A stretch of 33,902 bases of DNA from Salinispora pacifica CNR114 (GTDB lineage: Bacteria > Actinomycetota > Actinomycetes > Mycobacteriales > Micromonosporaceae): contig NZ_AZWO01000045.1 in assembly GCF_000514775.1 (NCBI RefSeq), forward strand, positions 1 through 33,902. The letters run 5' to 3'. The notes beneath the pieces were generated by a model, which saw only the letters and a program-made list of their open reading frames with translations, did no database searches and was not told where the DNA came from. How positions within the stretch are numbered: position 1 is the first letter of the stretch; each line of letters begins with the position of its first letter. Positions 32,626 to 33,902 of the stretch are shown one piece after another. The position numbers and the translations under genes are program-made.

Positions 32626-33902
32626 TCAGTCCGGCGAAGCAGGCAATTCACGTGAAGCGGTGTACGCGCAAAAGAGATGAATGCGCTCCCGTAGTTCGGC
32701 AGCGAGCGCCGACTTGGCGAAGGTCTGACTGGTCAGCGTTCGGTCTGTCGCCTTCATGCGCTTAATCACCGGCAGCGTCCGGCTCTCCGTCGGTAAGGAG
32801 AATATCGGTTGCAGATGCTCTTGAGCGCCGTCGAGGTCGTTCAACGCGAGGTGCGCCGCCACCAGGTCAACCTGTGCCGCAGCGAAGAACTCGGGGCATT
32901 GCTCGAGGTCCGGCTGCGCCGCGAACAACTCCAGGGCATGTGTAGCCTCGGACGCCGCTCGCTCGAAGTTTGTCTTGCCACCGAGGGCTAACCTGACCTC
33001 GCTTGCGTAGTATGCGGCCTTGCCGAGATTGAAGTGGAACACCCCTCCTGGCCCGTCCCCATCTGGACCTACATGTGACCGAGCCGCCTGGGCCGTCGCC
33101 AGGGCACGATCGGCCTCCCGGTGATCGGCGGCTGCCGCGTGCGCCCGCGCTTCCTGACTCGCGAGCCTTAGCAGGCTCGTGCCGGCAGTGGCATACCGCT
33201 GGCCGCTGTGGGCCAACTCGGCGGCTCTGCCGTAGTCGCCGTTCCAGTAGGCGACGTTTGATTGCACCCAGCGAACGTAGACACGTAGGGCGTCGTCCTC
33301 CGCGAGATCTGCACAGAGCCAGGCCGTACGTGTATGGGTGTCGGCGGCATACGCTTGGCCAAGGTCCGCGCAGGTGTGGGCCAGAAGCGCACAGAGCTGG
33401 CCGGCGACCTGGTACAGGCTGGGTAGCACGGCCGGGCGTTGGCGGTCATCGAGTAACTCGAAGACCTCTGCTCGCAGTCGGGACAAGGGCCGAAACATCG
33501 CAAACGGTGGGCGCATCAGGTAGTCATGCGCCATCTGGCTGACGTCAGCGCCGAGCTGGTCAAGGACGTCTTGGTCTACAGCTCCTCGCGCTCGCCGCAC
33601 GAAGCGTGCGGACTCTTCGGCAGACATCGCAATCTCCTCGCTTAGCGCGCCGTCCCCGGACAGGCACGCCTTGTCGACGTGTACCTCCTCCGACGGTACG
33701 ACGCCGTGGCCGGAGGTTGTCGACAGGCCCAGCGCGATCTCAGCGATCGGCAGCGCCCCCGCAGGGTGCGCGAGCGTGGCCGGCGCGTCCGCGCCAACGG
33801 TAAACAGTTGCGTGGTGGTCAGCCCTGGGAAGAGACCTTCAAGGATGCGACACGAATCCGGGTGCGGCAGACCCTTCAGGTCGCATGCTAGCCACCGGGC
33901 AA
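32626..33902 (-). CDS. TPR-rich regulator, 5' end outside the window
   Basis: The frame is open from the right edge of the window (first full codon 33898-33900) to TGA at 32626, giving at least 424 residues. The visible N-terminal part (RWLACDLKGLPHPDSCRILE then GLFPGLTTTQLFTVGA) resembles the end of the helix-turn-helix domain and linker in actinomycete XRE/TPR regulators. The rest is helical repeats: LYQVAGQLCALLAHTCADLG, RVYVRWVQSNVAYWNGDYGR, LRLASQEARAHAAAADHREA, FFAAAQVDLVAAHLALNDLD, matching TPR-type sensors. An ATG at 33627 preceded by GAGGAG could start a shorter form, but coding-like sequence clearly continues upstream of it. Probably regulates the LOG gene downstream. Confidence 0.78.
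   Translation of the reverse strand, partial: ARWLACDLKGLPHPDSCRILEGLFPGLTTTQLFTVGADAPATLAHPAGALPIAEIALGLSTTSGHGVVPSEEVHVDKACLSGDGALSEEIAMSAEESARFVRRARGAVDQDVLDQLGADVSQMAHDYLMRPPFAMFRPLSRLRAEVFELLDDRQRPAVLPSLYQVAGQLCALLAHTCADLGQAYAADTHTRTAWLCADLAEDDALRVYVRWVQSNVAYWNGDYGRAAELAHSGQRYATAGTSLLRLASQEARAHAAAADHREADRALATAQAARSHVGPDGDGPGGVFHFNLGKAAYYASEVRLALGGKTNFERAASEATHALELFAAQPDLEQCPEFFAAAQVDLVAAHLALNDLDGAQEHLQPIFSLPTESRTLPVIKRMKATDRTLTSQTFAKSALAAELRERIHLFCAYTASRELPASPD

Noticed and set aside
1..33902. CRISPR array or rRNA genes
   Set aside because: No regularly spaced long repeats with unique spacers and no conserved rRNA segments were seen anywhere.

Overview
This is a GC-rich actinomycete window: frequent GTG starts, four-base GTGA/ATGA stop-start overlaps, BTAD-type regulators, an Scr1-like XRE/DUF397 pair and a reduced PrgI/VirB4/TraD export module of the kind carried by Streptomyces and Micromonosporaceae mobile elements. 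It looks like most of an integrated conjugative or plasmid-like element plus flanking accessory DNA. I favour Micromonosporaceae or a relative, but the sequence alone does not fix the genus.

Left to right: a GNAT acetyltransferase and a recombinase cassette (serine recombinase plus a THPFHPL-motif partner) lie on the minus strand (67-3125). The partner abuts, head to head, a plus-strand transfer operon (3125-10325): PrgI-type membrane protein, VirB4-type ATPase, single-TM protein, TraD/TraG-type coupling ATPase, replication-relaxation protein and NlpC/P60 hydrolase. A non-coding stretch with tandem repeats and a hairpin (10326-10811) follows. Next comes a series of separately punctuated accessory genes (10812-16343): a triple winged-helix protein, a DUF932 protein, small unknowns and one decayed gene, several of them followed by a strong hairpin.

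On the minus strand, 16565-24804 holds the most unusual block: an actin/Hsp70-fold ATPase whose C-terminus is a multi-pass membrane domain, two paralogous membrane-anchored BTAD regulators (one with a LysM domain), and a four-TM protein ending in a helix-turn-helix. Four TGTNAGG repeats at an exact 10-bp period lie in front of the LysM-BTAD gene. I infer a membrane-linked sensory/regulatory complex that may tie cell-envelope state or conjugation to transcription; no function is proven.

The right part (25020-33902) is accessory: a zinc-binding protein, a NERD-domain UvrD-type helicase (possibly a defence gene), about 1 kb without a convincing gene, a divergent DUF397/Scr1-like regulator pair, a short Cys-containing ORF, remnants of broken genes, a LOG-family protein, and a TPR-rich regulator whose 5' end lies beyond the window. 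No relaxase, VirB6/TrbL-type channel protein, tRNA, rRNA or CRISPR array was found.
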